From Plantibacter flavus (GTDB taxonomy: Bacteria; Actinomycetota; Actinomycetes; Actinomycetales; Microbacteriaceae): a DNA stretch of 64,000 nucleotides. Each line of letters begins with the position of its first letter. Positions within the stretch are counted from its first letter, which is position 1. Location of the stretch: assembly GCF_002024505.1 (NCBI RefSeq), contig NZ_CP019402.1, positions 3,658,001-3,722,000 on the forward strand. Reading direction: 5' to 3'. The notes below the pieces were generated by a model, which was given only the letters and a program-made list of their open reading frames with translations, was not told the DNA's origin and searched no databases. This document shows positions 63,689-64,000 of the stretch, piece by piece. The position numbers were made by a program, and so were the translations under genes.

Positions 63689-64000
63689 ATGATTACCGCA
63701 CCATGGATCCAAGCCATTGACCAGTTCTGCATCGCCCAACGTTCGGCGGGCCTGCGCGAGACGAGCATCCGGGCTCGCCGCGAGCATCTCCAGCATCTCG
63801 CACGCCGGGTCGATGTCGGCCCGTGGGAGGTCACCAAGCACATCCTCGTGCAGTACACCGGCTCGCAGTCGTGGATGCCCGAGACCCGGCGAGGACGCCG
63901 ATCGACGTTCGCCGAGTTCTGGAAGTGGGGCAAGCGCTTCGGCTACGTGGACCGCTCGCCGGTCAAGGCCCTCCCGAAGGTGAAGGCCACGAAGGGCAAG
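63689..64000 (+). CDS. Tyrosine-type integrase, N-terminal part, runs off the window
   Basis: 104 codons visible; GGGGAGG 8 nt before the ATG. WIQAIDQFCIAQRSAGLRET, then SIRARREHLQHLARRVDVGP and RRGRRSTFAEFWKWGKRFGY, is the core-binding (SAM-like) domain of phage or ICE integrases. The catalytic domain lies beyond 64000. Position beside the tRNA att fragment fits its role. Confidence 0.8.
   Translation, partial: MITAPWIQAIDQFCIAQRSAGLRETSIRARREHLQHLARRVDVGPWEVTKHILVQYTGSQSWMPETRRGRRSTFAEFWKWGKRFGYVDRSPVKALPKVKATKGK

Overview
This window is high-GC actinobacterial chromosome. Gene content (Asp23/AmaP stress operon, Eis-like acetyltransferase, PucR and Lrp regulators, MmpS-like protein, NAD/formaldehyde dehydrogenase), codon use and a dispersed CCCTGAGCCTGTCGAAGGG-type repeat point to the family Microbacteriaceae (Plantibacter or Curtobacterium-like is my guess). 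Many genes lack a Shine-Dalgarno site and instead show a TAnnnT hexamer exactly 6 nt before the start codon, as expected for actinobacterial leaderless transcripts.

Layout. 1-5120 (minus): most of a giant Swt1-HEPN / transglutaminase-like / DUF4011 / SF1 helicase protein, cut by the window edge. 5296-6105: a chimeric remnant (LysR C-terminus joined to a VOC N-terminus) that marks the left edge of an accessory island. About 6.1-23.5 kb is that island: an excisionase-like HTH protein, a PD-(D/E)XK (NucS-like) nuclease with a C-terminal PUA/EVE-like region, two uncharacterised proteins (one frameshifted), a small serine recombinase with a candidate res site, a tightly coupled three-gene operon (MmeI-like DNA methyltransferase, SF2 helicase, GIY-YIG nuclease) that looks like an unconventional restriction system, small membrane proteins, remnants of mrr and immA/irrE-like genes, an EcsC/TerB-like protein, and an unknown two-gene pair with a membrane partner.

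23.6-43.5 kb is mainly chromosomal housekeeping and accessory genes: SUFU-like protein, MmpS-like protein, hipBA toxin-antitoxin, OsmC, lipoprotein, NAD(P)-binding proteins, AlkC/AlkD-like DNA repair, F420/NADP oxidoreductase (with a truncated second copy 6.5 kb upstream), acetyltransferases, proline iminopeptidase, methionine aminopeptidase with a divergent XRE regulator, and Eis-like acetyltransferase.

40.9-54.1 kb is an amine catabolic region: cupin, Lrp regulator, aldehyde dehydrogenase, APC permease, FAD amine oxidase, succinate-semialdehyde dehydrogenase, then a hicAB pair, a PucR regulator, a class III aminotransferase, a 41-aa bridging ORF and MmsA. Together these would import an amine, oxidise it to aldehyde and acid, transaminate the omega-amino acid (GABA or beta-alanine) and feed succinate or acetyl-CoA to central metabolism.

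54.3-63.1 kb: DUF1905 protein, the Asp23/Gls24 envelope-stress operon with GTGA overlaps at nearly every junction, an AraC regulator, glutathione-independent formaldehyde dehydrogenase, a Phd/RelE-type toxin-antitoxin pair and a secreted DUF1524/HNH nuclease. At 63237-63270 a 34-nt piece of the 3' half of a tRNA-Arg gene, followed by an integrase gene at 63689, marks the edge of a second integrated element that runs out of the window.

Three otherwise intact genes (10.1, 41.3 and 56.8 kb) carry single-base frameshifts, which may be real or sequencing errors. Several short-repeat families lie between genes: about 25 copies of the 19-23 bp repeat, three 57-bp hairpin units at 30.8-31.0 kb, and two related long hairpins at 40.9 and 54.7 kb.
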